Source of the DNA: Mycobacterium sp. KBS0706
GTDB taxonomy: Bacteria > Pseudomonadota > Alphaproteobacteria > DSM-16000 > Inquilinaceae
Assembly: GCF_005938675.2 (NCBI RefSeq)
Contig: NZ_VCCH02000067.1
Location: forward strand, 1 to 45,346
Length of the DNA stretch: 45,346 nucleotides
Direction of reading: 5' to 3'
Of this stretch, positions 1 through 7,994 are shown one piece after another (position 1 is the first letter of the stretch; every line of letters begins with the position of its first letter). The position numbers and the translations under genes are program-made. The notes below the pieces were generated by a model, which was not told the origin of the DNA, did no database searches, and saw only the letters and a list, made by a program, of their open reading frames with translations.

Positions 1-49
1 TTCTCCCTGACGACAGGGGTCCAGTTCCGGATGTCGCTTGATACGCAAC

Positions 50-153
50 GGGTCGCGTCCGGTCATGTCCGCTGTCCGGTGTCGAACGTGGTGACCGCTT
101 TCGGACGCCCTCGATCCAGCTTGGTCGGCCGAGAAGGGCGGAAAGCGGAAGTC
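50..153. repeat. Degenerate ~100-bp direct repeat, copy 1
   Basis: This stretch begins GGGTCGCGTCCGGTCATGTC and recurs at 963-1065 in the same orientation. By eye about four in five positions match, with the longest shared blocks GGTCATGTCCGCT, CCGCTTTCGGACG and GGCCGAGAAGGGCGGAAA. The ends are imperfectly complementary (TGTCCGCT near 66, AGCGGAAGT near 144), so a single strand could fold, as in MITE-like or REP-like elements. The two copies bracket the candidate HEPN gene at 231-833. No transposase is seen. Confidence 0.7.
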
Positions 154-230
154 CGCGGTCCGCGCTATGGCTTGTGCGGCTGCCGCGGCGCGTTCAATAT
201 TCGGCGCAGACTCATTTTGTAGGTCTTGAT

Positions 231-833
231 ATGGCAAAACGCCCTTTAATGACGCCCTCAGAGGAAATGCTTTCATTCTACGCGGCAATCGGATTAGCCA
301 CTACGCAATGGTCGCATGTAGAAAACGGTCTATTCCTCGTATCGCTCAGAGCATTTGGGAAGAATAAAGTCAATGCTCTGGCCTCAAGCTTCTTCTCAAT
401 CGAAAATTTCAGATCAAAAGCTAAATTTACAGATAAGGCAATCCAAACGGTACAGCGTTACACAGAGTTTGCCCAGGAATGGGAAACCCTTCAGAAACAT
501 GTCCTGCAGCTATCCACGAAGAGAAACACAATCGCGCACGGACGAGTTGTCATTTTTCCCAGTAATCCCTCAGGACGGCGTTATGCGATTGTCCCTATGG
601 ACGCAAAGCAAAAGCCGAAGAACGGGTCCCCGCCGTCCGGCTCTCTATGCGTCAGAGACATCGATCTGGCCGCGAGGGCCTTTGCGATGGCATCGAACAA
701 GCTTCTGCGTCTTGATGCGCAGATAGGTCATGAGAGCGACCCGTTCTGTGGAGATGATCTACGTGAACCAGAACTCTCGGATTTAGATGTCATAACGAAG
801 AACCTCTGGTCATTATATCGACCGTCTCCTTGA
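231..833 (+). CDS. Candidate HEPN-fold protein (orphan)
   Basis: A 200-residue, mostly helical, soluble protein of unknown function. Residues 98-103 read RNTIAH, which fits the Rx4-6H (often RNxxxH) signature of HEPN domains, a helical fold found in many RNases, toxins and defence proteins. Upstream helices (WSHVENGLFLVSL about 27-39, SIENFRSKAKF about 56-66) and a helix after the motif (about 150-168) suit that fold. I chose the ATG at 231; an upstream in-frame ATG at 174 would add 19 residues lying mostly beyond repeat copy 1. Codon use is clearly less GC-biased than in the rest of the window, and the gene lies between two copies of a degenerate repeat, so it was probably acquired. No MNT nucleotidyltransferase or other antitoxin partner is adjacent. 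The HEPN call rests on the motif and predicted helices only. Confidence 0.6.
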   Translation: MAKRPLMTPSEEMLSFYAAIGLATTQWSHVENGLFLVSLRAFGKNKVNALASSFFSIENFRSKAKFTDKAIQTVQRYTEFAQEWETLQKHVLQLSTKRNTIAHGRVVIFPSNPSGRRYAIVPMDAKQKPKNGSPPSGSLCVRDIDLAARAFAMASNKLLRLDAQIGHESDPFCGDDLREPELSDLDVITKNLWSLYRPSP

Positions 834-962
834 CTATGCCGGGTTTGCGCTCCAGCGGCATCATCCATCAAGTGGCTTTTCTGGCAACATGTGCGAGCGG
901 CATATGGTTGGGGAGCCTGGCAAGACACGGCAGGCAATTTGCGGCACCTGACGGTCCGCAAA

Positions 963-1065
963 GGGTCGCGTGCGGTCATGTCCGCTCTCCGGCGTCGGGC
1001 GCGACGGCCGCTTTCGGACGGCCTAGATTGGGCCTGGCCGGCCGAGAAGGGCGGAAAACGGACTC
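963..1065. repeat. Degenerate ~100-bp direct repeat, copy 2
   Basis: Second copy of the element at 50-153, in the same orientation and about 913 bp downstream. It occupies most of the otherwise gene-free stretch 834-1180. A shorter fragment resembling its left end lies at 1758-1784. I see no coding sequence or RNA gene in this interval. Confidence 0.7.
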
Positions 1066-1180
1066 GAGTTGAGGGTTGCGTTGGCGCCATGCTCGACGAA
1101 TGGTTGTCACTGCCCGCTGAGGTCGACACTGCCGTTATATTAGCGTACGCATTTACCAAGAATATTGAGAGGAAATTGCC

Positions 1181-1699
1181 ATGACCTACAAAGCGTGTTG
1201 GTTGCTTTTTGTGTCGTTAGCGGTTGCATCCTGCGTTTCGACGTCCAGCAATTGGGAAAGCGTGCCATCTGAATGGAAATCGGCAGCAGTATGGCAGTGC
1301 GATTCTGTCGAATACGATGACAAAGATCCTGCCGCTTCGAGTCCGGATTTTTCTCAACGGGCATTAATCAGCGTCAAAGATATGAAAATATGCAATCAAT
1401 CAGTCGGCATAAGTGCGACAATACTGATCGAAGATATAAGTCGGATTTCGTACAATTCGACGCTACGCATTATTTCTGTGAGCACAAAATCATATAAAAA
1501 TTATCAAGGAAGTCAGTGGGATATTGACTTTAATACTGAGATTGCGGTTATGCGGATCCGGTCAAAAAGAAAGATTATCAACTACTATAGGTGTCAGCCG
1601 CATGCGAATCTGGCTGGTACGGACGAAGGAAATTGCTTCAGTCCGGCTGAGGGGCAAGGCCTTCCTCTGTCTATACTCAGGTCTCAAACTGTCCCTTAG
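1181..1699 (+). CDS. Small hypothetical lipoprotein
   Basis: A 172-residue protein with a short N-terminal hydrophobic segment (about residues 5-17) ending in the lipobox V-A-S-C at residues 15-18, so Cys18 would be lipidated and the protein exported to an envelope membrane. The mature part has no family I recognise. It contains Cys39, Cys70, Cys140 and Cys153, which could form disulfides. The ATG at 1181 has an AGAGGA ribosome binding site at 1168-1173. Codon use is AT-rich compared with the genes to the right, like the gene at 231-833, and repeat fragments lie on both sides. This supports the whole 200-1800 interval being a foreign or fast-evolving patch. Function is unknown. Confidence 0.7.
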   Translation: MTYKACWLLFVSLAVASCVSTSSNWESVPSEWKSAAVWQCDSVEYDDKDPAASSPDFSQRALISVKDMKICNQSVGISATILIEDISRISYNSTLRIISVSTKSYKNYQGSQWDIDFNTEIAVMRIRSKRKIINYYRCQPHANLAGTDEGNCFSPAEGQGLPLSILRSQTVP

Positions 1700-1757
1700 A
1701 AAGCGAAACGGACCGGAGAAGGGGCACGGTGAAGATGTCGCGCCGGATGTCGTCTTT

Positions 1758-1784
1758 GGGTCGAATCCCGTCATGTCCGCTTTG
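1758..1784. repeat. Partial third copy of the left-end repeat
   Basis: GGGTCGAATCCCGTCATGTC followed by CGCTTTG resembles the left ends of the repeats at 50 and 963, but the similarity stops after about 25 bp. It lies in the 1700-1951 gap, which otherwise holds no recognisable feature. Confidence 0.4.
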
Positions 1785-1951
1785 GAGGGCTGATCCCGGA
1801 TGGCCGCATATCGCGCAGACAAGCCGAAAGTTATTCGTCAGCACGCCGTTTTCACCCGAAGCTTAGCCGGTCGAAATGCAACTTCCCGTGACGCAAGAAT
1901 TCGGAATGCTGTCGACATACTCGCACTAAAAATGCGTTCCCGCCTCTCGCC

Positions 1952-2670
1952 CTACAGCACAAAATCCTCCGCGGTCAGGCCGTGATCCGCATAGACCTCG
2001 ATGATCGAATCCACCGTGGTGTCGCCGTTCACCTCCAGATACACCCCCTGGCGGCCGCCGCCATAGTTGACCACCCGCACCTCGCCGGGGTGGCCGGTGA
2101 AGGCGCCGGTGCCGAAGACGAAGGCGGTGTTGCCGCCGCCGGCCGTGGCGTCGGGATCGATTGCCGACAGGTCGATCCTGTCCCCCACCGCGAAATCGGC
2201 GATGATGTCGCGGCCGGCCGCCCCCACAGTGCTGTCGCCGATCGCAGCATAGACGAAGCGGTCCGTGCCCGCCCCGCCCTTCAGGACATCGGCCCCGGCG
2301 CCGCCGCTGAGCACATCGTGGCCGCCGCCGCCCGACAAGGCGTTCGCCCCGGCGTCGCTGATCAGCGTGTCACCGGCGCCGGAGCTGGCGAGGTTCTCGA
2401 TGCCGGCCAGGATGTCGCCCGCCGCGTCGCCGCCCTCGCCGGTATTGCCAGCCAGGGACACCATCACCCCGGCCAAAGAGCCGGCATAGCTGGCGACATC
2501 GGCGCCGGCGCCGCCGGTCAGCGTGTCGGCCCCGGCCCCACCCTCCAGCGTGTCGTCGCCGGTATCGCCGTGGAGGGTGTCGTTGCCGGCTTCGCCGGAG
2601 AGGGCATCGTTGCCGCTCAGCTCGTCATTACAGGCCGACCCGATCGCGCCGTCGATGCTCACCAGGGAAT
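1952..2670 (-). pseudogene. Truncated, internally deleted RTX gene copy
   Basis: This minus-strand segment is a nearly identical duplicate of the 3' half of the RTX gene at 3883-5487. It carries GGxGxDxLxG calcium-binding nonapeptides and a serralysin-type C-terminal domain ending in DFVL, the usual shape of a type I secretion signal. Compared with the full gene it lacks exactly 109 codons (327 bp): the motif NDELSG joins directly to NDALSG, and both breakpoints lie in GCCGC (2612-2616; 4543-4547 and 4870-4874 in the long copy). Homology to the parent stops abruptly near 2668. The open frame continues to a start at 2743, but those ~24 residues match nothing in the parent and no convincing ribosome binding site is seen. 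I call it a remnant, although an expressed short RTX protein cannot be excluded. Confidence 0.75.
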
Positions 2671-2820
2671 TGCGGTGATAGTGTACTTTTAGCGAGCATT
2701 CGCCCTCGCTCGGCGGGAGCGGAGGACGCAGATGCTCTGGCATTCCAGCCGATCCAGGGGTCCTTCATATCGCGTCCGAAGGCGCCCAATTCGTGCACTC
2801 TCACCGCACTCCCAAACCCC

Positions 2821-3546
2821 TCAATAGAGCTTCGCGATCAGGCGGTCGTCCGGGCGGTGGTTGCTGGCATACTCATAGAGGTCGTCGTTATAGCGGGTGA
2901 AGATCTCGTACACCTTGTCGACCAGGGCGATCGCCTTCCGGTGCTGCTCGGTCGACGGCTGGTACAGGTCGATCTCGTCCTGCAGCCGCGCCACCGTTTC
3001 GCCGGTGGCGTGGCCGGTCTCCATCGCCAGGTGATGCGGCCCGAAGAAGACATACTCCTTGCCGGTCCGGGCGCTCAGCTCCTCGGCCGCCTGGCAGGTG
3101 GCCGAGAACAGCACATGGCCGTGGCCTTCCAGCGCCTCCAGCACCACGTAGCGCTCGAAGGGCGTGGCGTAGCGCAGCAGCGCGGAAAAATCGTAGATCG
3201 CCCGGCGGACGCCGATGGTCTCGCGCCCCCACAGGAAGCACATCGCCTCGGTGAAGGTCAGCGCCTGGTTGAAATCGAGCTTCTTGCAGTCGGAGATGAA
3301 CCAGGCGGAATGCCGCTCGTCCTCCAGCGTATGCTCGTTGACGATGGCCTGGAACATGTCGCCGTCGTCGACCTCGCGATAGACATACCGGTTCAGGTCG
3401 CTGAACCCCATCGCGAAAAACGCCATGCAGGGCGCGATGAGAAGCCGTTGCTGCGGGTCGATCGCCGGGTCCCGCAGGAAGTCGATCAGGGGATGATCCG
3501 CGAATTTCTGGTTGTTTTCGGCGATGTATCGATTGATCTGCTCCAC
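2821..3546 (-). CDS. Heme-oxygenase-fold putative iron-dependent oxidase
   Basis: A 241-residue, all-helical soluble protein. Its pattern resembles the TENA/PqqC/CADD superfamily of heme-oxygenase-like diiron oxidases: an acidic and histidine-rich helix NEHTLEDERHSAWF, a second helix LEALEGHGHVLFS and a third segment HHLAMETGHATG could supply carboxylate and histidine metal ligands. I chose the GTG at 3546 because AAGGAG stands 5-7 bases upstream; longer in-frame starts run into a low-complexity leader. Relatives in this fold oxidise amino acids, fatty acids or para-aminobenzoate precursors, but nothing here identifies the substrate. It lies on the same strand as both RTX copies and between them, so the duplication event may have moved around it. 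The superfamily call is moderate; the reaction is unknown. Confidence 0.6.
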   Translation of the reverse strand: MEQINRYIAENNQKFADHPLIDFLRDPAIDPQQRLLIAPCMAFFAMGFSDLNRYVYREVDDGDMFQAIVNEHTLEDERHSAWFISDCKKLDFNQALTFTEAMCFLWGRETIGVRRAIYDFSALLRYATPFERYVVLEALEGHGHVLFSATCQAAEELSARTGKEYVFFGPHHLAMETGHATGETVARLQDEIDLYQPSTEQHRKAIALVDKVYEIFTRYNDDLYEYASNHRPDDRLIAKLY

Positions 3547-3882
3547 GGAACTCTCCTTGGCCGGCCAGGGTGTTTCGGTGTGAGGATTTCGTCTGCGATC
3601 TATAGAGCCGGCCCCGGCCGGATTCGCATGCGGAGTGCGGATGGGCCCATTCCAAAGGCGGATGGTCGCGGTCCGCCGGGCGCGCCCGGGGCCTGAACCG
3701 TCGCCGCGATCCACCCCGCTGGAATCTCGATGACAGTGCACAAATTGGCACATCTCCGGTGAGCGAAGCAGATCCGCAGGCAGCTTGCAGGCCACCCTTT
3801 CTCGATCGGATCGGACACGAGACCGCACTCGCTCCCTCAGACGGGCACCTGATAGCGCACCGTCTCCGCAGCAGCCCCCGCC
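3547..3882. other. Gene-free interval upstream of the iron-oxidase gene
   Basis: No coding sequence is supported here. The minus strand has a weak TATAGA-like hexamer at 3600-3605, about 55 bases upstream of the GTG start, that might be a promoter -10. A short GC palindrome (CCGGCC-CC-GGCCGG) sits at 3608-3621. Confidence 0.4.
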
Positions 3883-5487
3883 CTACAGCACAAAATCCTC
3901 CGCCGTCAGCCCATGGGCTGCATAGACCTCGATGATCGCATCCACCGTGGTGTCGCCGTTCACCTCCAGATACACGCCCTGGCGGCCGCCGCCATAGTTG
4001 ACCACCCGCACCTCGCCGGGGTGGCCGGTGAAGGCGCCGGTGCCGAAGACGAATTCGGTGTTGCCGCCGCCGGCAGCGCCGTCGGCATCGATCGCCGACA
4101 GGTCGATCCGGTCCCCCACCGCGAAATCGGCGATGATGTCCCGGCCGGCCGCCCCCACCGTGCTGTCGCCGATCGCGGCATAGACGAAGCGGTCCGTGCC
4201 CGCCCCACCCTTCAGGACATCGGCCCCGGTGCCGCCGCTGAGCACGTCGTTGCCGCCGCCGCCCGACAGGCCGTTCGCCCCGGCGTCGCCGATCAGCGTG
4301 TCGCCGGCGCCGGAGCCGACGAGGCTTTCGATGCCCAGCAGGGCGTCGCCCGCCGCATCGCCGCCCTCGCCGGTGTTGCCAGCCAGGGACACCATCACCC
4401 CGGCCAAAGAGCCGGCATAGCTGGCGACATCGGCACCGGCGCCGCCGGTCAGCGTGTCGGCCCCCGCCCCACCCTCCAGCGTATCGTCGCCGGCATCGCC
4501 GTGGAGGGTGTCATTGCCGGCCTCGCCGGAGAGGGCATCGTTGCCGCCATTCCCCGCCAGCAGGTCATCGTCGGCCCGGCCGGCGAAGACGTTGCGGAGG
4601 TCGTCGCCGATCAGATGGTCGGAATTGGCGGAGCCGGCCAGGTTCTCGATGCTGACCAGGGTGTCGCCCTGGGCATCGCCGCCGGATCCCGAATGGGTCA
4701 GCAGGTCGACCGTGACCGCGGCCAGGGAGCCCTGATAGTCGGCGAAATCCAGCCCGGCCCCGCCGTTCAGCGCATCGGCCCCGGCTCCGCCGTTCAGCAC
4801 ATCGTCACCGGCGCGGCCGAAGAGCTTGTCGTTACCGGCACCGCCTTGGAAACGTTCGGCGACGGCGCCGCCGCTCAATTCGTCATTATAGGCCGACCCG
4901 ATCACGCCCTCGATGCTGACCAGGGTGTCGAACTCGGCATCGCCGTAGAGCGCATCGCCGGTCGACAGGTCGATGGCCACGTTGTGCCAGGACGCGGCAT
5001 AGGACACGGTGTCGAAGCCGCCGCCGCCATGCATCAGGTCGCCGCCCTGGCTGCCATAGAGCGTGTCGTCGCCGCTGCTGCCATAGAGGCGGTCGTACCC
5101 GCCCCCGCCGATCAGCCGGTCATCGCCGGCATTGCCGTAGAGGTAGTCGTCGCCGTTGCCGCCATCCAGCAGGCTGCCGGCCGCGGCGGCGCCCAGCTGG
5201 TCCTTGTAGTTCGACCCCCTGAGATTCTCGATGCCGGCCAGCTGGTCGCCGGTGGCGTCGCCGGAGCAGACCCCGGTGGCGAGGTCGACATTCACGCCGA
5301 TCCGCGAAACGTCATAGGCCGCCGTGTCGATGCCGGCGCCGCCGTCCAGCCGGTCGGCGCCGGGGCCGCCCAAAAGGGTGTCATCCCCGGCGAGGCCGAA
5401 GATCTGGTCGTTGCCGGCAAGCCCTTCGAGAAAATCGTCCTCGGGGGTGCCGGTCAGCACATCGTCGCCGGGGGTGGGGTCGCCCAT
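3883..5487 (-). CDS. RTX calcium-binding protein made only of repeats
   Basis: A 534-residue protein that starts directly in hemolysin-type calcium-binding repeats (GDDVLTGTPEDDFLEG at residues 8-23) and consists of blocks of GGxGxDxLxG nonapeptides. These alternate with short beta segments of the SLAGVMVSLAGNTGEGGDAAGD type. The last ~110 residues form an M10/serralysin-like C-terminal module (FADFxVGDRIDLSAID-like region) ending in DFVL. There is no Sec signal, protease, lipase or adhesin domain, so it is probably exported by a type I (ABC-MFP-TolC) system and folds on calcium outside the cell. No type I secretion genes are in the window. The start is well supported by AAGGAG eight bases before ATG. 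Its 3' half has been duplicated at 1952-2670. The role is unknown; S-layer, matrix or adhesin-like functions are possible. Confidence 0.85.
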   Translation of the reverse strand: MGDPTPGDDVLTGTPEDDFLEGLAGNDQIFGLAGDDTLLGGPGADRLDGGAGIDTAAYDVSRIGVNVDLATGVCSGDATGDQLAGIENLRGSNYKDQLGAAAAGSLLDGGNGDDYLYGNAGDDRLIGGGGYDRLYGSSGDDTLYGSQGGDLMHGGGGFDTVSYAASWHNVAIDLSTGDALYGDAEFDTLVSIEGVIGSAYNDELSGGAVAERFQGGAGNDKLFGRAGDDVLNGGAGADALNGGAGLDFADYQGSLAAVTVDLLTHSGSGGDAQGDTLVSIENLAGSANSDHLIGDDLRNVFAGRADDDLLAGNGGNDALSGEAGNDTLHGDAGDDTLEGGAGADTLTGGAGADVASYAGSLAGVMVSLAGNTGEGGDAAGDALLGIESLVGSGAGDTLIGDAGANGLSGGGGNDVLSGGTGADVLKGGAGTDRFVYAAIGDSTVGAAGRDIIADFAVGDRIDLSAIDADGAAGGGNTEFVFGTGAFTGHPGEVRVVNYGGGRQGVYLEVNGDTTVDAIIEVYAAHGLTAEDFVL

Positions 5488-5803
5488 GAAAATCTCCTTG
5501 TCCGGGTCGCTACCGGCGATCCCGTCTATGGCTCAGGAAAAGCAATGATCGCAGCCCGCTTGAAATGACGGAGGCCGTCGGATGGAAGAATGCCCTTGCG
5601 GGTGCGCCGGAATGGCCGGCGCAGTCTCGAAATCGGTGATCATTCCATGCCCCCCTCACCCGCTGCGGTTGTTCCCGCGGCCGGGCTCCCGCGAACAGTT
5701 AAGACTGAATCCCTGCTCCCCGCAAGACGCCGGCTCGCTTCGCCCGGAGCGCTTAACGCAATGTTCATTGCTTTGCGTCCAAATCTTGTTCATGATACGT
5801 TCC
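5488..5803. other. Divergent intergenic region between RTX and unknown gene
   Basis: This interval separates two divergent genes and should contain both promoters. No convincing -35/-10 pair was picked out. The only clear structure is the inverted repeat listed at 5788-5809. Confidence 0.4.
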
Positions 5804-5809
5804 ATGAAC
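5788..5809. promoter_or_regulatory. Inverted repeat over a start codon
   Basis: GTTCATG (5788-5794) and CATGAAC (5803-5809) are perfect 7-base arms separated by 8 bases, and the second arm contains the ATG at 5804. It could be an operator or an mRNA hairpin that hides the start codon; the sequence alone cannot separate these. Confidence 0.4.
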
Positions 5810-6562
5810 AAACCGCACTCCGACTCCAACCCGCAGCCCGCCGCACCGGCCTCCGCCGATGCCGAGCAGGCGGCACGCGTGCTCGACCGGCTGGCCGAGA
5901 TGGCGATGGAGCGCGCCGAGGCTTTGCATGCCGCCTCCCTCGCCGCGATCAAGGCCGGCGACGCCGCCGCAGTCAAGGACCTGGAGATCTCCCTCGACCG
6001 CGTCGCCCGCGGTGTCCGCCGCACCCTGGCGCTGAAGCTCCATTTCGCCCAGAAGCGCCAGGAGATGGCGCAGAAGGCGGCCGCTCATGCCCGCGACCGG
6101 GCCGAGGAGAAGACCCAGCGCCGCCGCCAGGTGGCCCGCGCCGTCTCCTGCTCCATCAGCTGCGACGACTCGGTCGGCGCCGAGAAGGGCGAGGCGCTGC
6201 TGGCCGATCTGTGGGAGCGGCTGATCGAGGATGAGGAGATCGACGCCGCCCTCTCCCTCGCCGGGCATCCGCTCGAGGAAATCGTCATCCATCTCTGCCG
6301 CGACATGGGCATCCACCCGGACCCGGCCTGGCTGAACCCCGATTATTCCGGCGCCAAATGGTCCTACGGCCGCGAAGCGGAGGACGACGAACCCGGATCG
6401 GAATCGGAAGCGGAATCGAAATTGTGGCCCGAGACCGGCCCTGAGCAGGGACGGTACTTCTACTTCAAGGGCAACCAGAAAATCCCTCCCTGCTGGATCG
6501 ACCTCTTCACCGAGAAGCGGCTCGACCGCCCGCCCTGGGAGCTGAAACGGCGCGGCCGCTGA
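5804..6562 (+). CDS. Conserved-looking protein of unknown function
   Basis: A 252-residue soluble protein without signal peptide or membrane segment. Residues about 15-110 are Ala/Arg/Glu-rich and likely form long helices or a coiled coil (KAAAHARDRAEEKTQRRRQ). The middle contains a helical segment with CSISCDD, then LIEDEEIDAALSLAGHPLEEIVIHLCRDMGI. The C-terminal third has an acidic serine-rich stretch (about 195-210) and ends WELKRRGR. The ATG at 5804 was taken as start; an ATG at 5792 would add four residues. Codon use is typical of the chromosome and the protein looks well maintained. I cannot name the family. Similar Arg/Glu-rich proteins near phage or regulatory loci exist, but that is not evidence here. 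Confidence 0.65.
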   Translation: MNKPHSDSNPQPAAPASADAEQAARVLDRLAEMAMERAEALHAASLAAIKAGDAAAVKDLEISLDRVARGVRRTLALKLHFAQKRQEMAQKAAAHARDRAEEKTQRRRQVARAVSCSISCDDSVGAEKGEALLADLWERLIEDEEIDAALSLAGHPLEEIVIHLCRDMGIHPDPAWLNPDYSGAKWSYGREAEDDEPGSESEAESKLWPETGPEQGRYFYFKGNQKIPPCWIDLFTEKRLDRPPWELKRRGR

Positions 6563-6589
6563 GGGCCGCCGCGCGCCCACCATCCTTTG

Positions 6590-6682
6590 CCGTCACCAGC
6601 CGGCCCAGCCTTCCACTCTCCCCCTCCCCTTGCGGAAGGGGGCAAGGGGGAGGGCTCTGCGCGCGTCCGCGCGCCTGCCTCC
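6590..6682. repeat. Dispersed intergenic repeat (inverted copy near 45125)
   Basis: This stretch runs from GTCACCAGCCGGCCCAGCCT through a GGGGGAGGG-rich near-palindrome (6618-6655) to GCGCGCGTCCGCGCGC. The reverse complement of 45125-45201 gives essentially the same order of blocks, so the same element lies near both ends of the window in opposite orientation. It lies between genes and has no coding potential, which fits a REP or MITE-like family. Confidence 0.65.
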
Positions 6683-6684
6683 CA

Positions 6685-6760
6685 ACAACCCCGTCCCCGC
6701 AAAAACGGGGATCTCGTCACGCCGTCCGGGTAGAGATTCCCGCTTTCGCGGGAATGACGA
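6685..6760. repeat. REP/BIME-like double hairpin
   Basis: Two hairpins sit side by side. CCCCGCAAAAACGGGG (about 6697-6712) is followed by ATTCCCGC-TTTC-GCGGGAAT (6736-6755). The second core is a very common proteobacterial repetitive extragenic palindrome. The pair lies between two converging genes and could also act as a transcription terminator. Confidence 0.65.
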
Positions 6761-6810
6761 TGAAGAGGACGGTGATTGACCACCCCGCCCTTCTCTCTCC
6801 TCGGGCGGGC

Positions 6811-7839
6811 TCAGACCTGCCGGTAGCGCCACACCCCATCCGCGCCGGTCTCCCGCGCCAGCTCGCCGGCGGCAACCAGGCGGTTCAGATGGGCCGTGGC
6901 CTCGCCCACCGCGAACATCATCTGCTGCCGGTCCAGCGCGCGGTGGAACATCGCCGCCATCAGCTCCGCCACCGTCGCCGGGGTGCGGCAGACCTCGCGG
7001 GTCAGGGCCAGCCGCTCGGCGTGATGCGCGGCCAGCCAGTCGATCCGCTCGACGAGGCCGCGGAAGGGCAGGCCGTGCGAGGGCAGCACCAGCGTCTCCG
7101 CCGGCAGTTGCCGCAGCACGGAAAGGCTGCGCAGGAAATCCGCCAGCGGGTCGGCCTCCGGCTCCGACGGCCAGACCGAGACGTTCGGGCTGATCTTCGG
7201 CAGCACCTGGTCGGCCGAGATCAGGATCCCGCGCCCGGCATCGTACAGGCAGGCCATCTCGCCGGCATGGCCCTCGCCGACGATCACCCGCCACGGCCGG
7301 CCGCCGATCGCGAGCGTGTCGCCGTCGCGGATGCGGCGGGCGGCCACCGGGATCGGCGAGACGCCGCGGCGATAGACATTGCCGCGCGCCTCCACGGTCT
7401 CCGCCGCCTCGGCCGGCAGGCCGGCGGCGCGGTAGAAGGCGGCATGCGCGGCCGCCACCTCGGGCCGGTCGTCCGACCAGGTGGCGCGGGCGGTGGCGTA
7501 TTCCGACAGCGTCATGAGGAGCGGCGCCCGGAACCGCTCGCACAGCCAGCCGGCCAGGCCGATATGGTCCGGGTGCATGTGGGTGACCAGCACCCGGCGG
7601 ATCGGCTTGTCCTGCAGCGGCCCGGCCAGCAGGGTTTCCCAGATCTCGCGCGAGGCGGCGTTGCCGATGCCGGTGTCGACCAGCAGCCAGCCGTCACCGT
7701 CCTGGATCAGCCAGAGGTTGACGTGGTTCAGTGCCATCGGCAGCGGGAAGCGCAGCCACAAGAGGCCGGGCGCCACCTCCACCGGCACGCCGGGCTCGGG
7801 CGCCGTGTGGTGAGGATAGGTCAGGGTCGGTGCATCCAT
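6811..7839 (-). CDS. MBL-fold metallo-hydrolase
   Basis: A 342-residue metallo-beta-lactamase-fold hydrolase. Zinc ligand motifs are all visible: HMHPDH at residues 87-92, then GEGHAGE, SADQ and SHGLP further on, matching HxHxDH, H, D and H. The C-terminal ~80 residues contain a winged-helix-like region (CRTPATVAELMAAMF...GEATAHLNRLVAAGEL), as seen in LACTB2- and glyoxalase-II-like hydrolases that act on thioesters or nucleic acids. I chose the ATG at 7839, with AGGA eight bases upstream; an ATG at 7857 would add six residues. The gene is divergent from the lyase homologue at 7995, sharing about 155 bp of control region, so the two may be co-regulated. Substrate is not predictable. Confidence 0.8.
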   Translation of the reverse strand: MDAPTLTYPHHTAPEPGVPVEVAPGLLWLRFPLPMALNHVNLWLIQDGDGWLLVDTGIGNAASREIWETLLAGPLQDKPIRRVLVTHMHPDHIGLAGWLCERFRAPLLMTLSEYATARATWSDDRPEVAAAHAAFYRAAGLPAEAAETVEARGNVYRRGVSPIPVAARRIRDGDTLAIGGRPWRVIVGEGHAGEMACLYDAGRGILISADQVLPKISPNVSVWPSEPEADPLADFLRSLSVLRQLPAETLVLPSHGLPFRGLVERIDWLAAHHAERLALTREVCRTPATVAELMAAMFHRALDRQQMMFAVGEATAHLNRLVAAGELARETGADGVWRYRQV

Positions 7840-7994
7840 GGCGCGCATCCTCGCCATGTCGGGCGGCGCCGCCAAGCGATTGTTGCGCAGGGCCCCTCCG
7901 CTGTCGCTGGCGGAACAGCGGGCGGCGTTCGGCTGGCGGCAGGCCGCGCCGCCCTGCCCTACCTCTCGCATCACGACGAAGCGAGCCCCCGATC

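Noticed and set aside
3883..5487. Regularly spaced repeats as a possible CRISPR array
   Set aside because: The repeats are in frame, encode GGxGxDxLxG and have no unique spacers of constant length.
1982..5568. Plus-strand frames opposite the RTX genes
   Set aside because: Repeats on the minus strand generate periodic open frames on the other strand; the products match no family.
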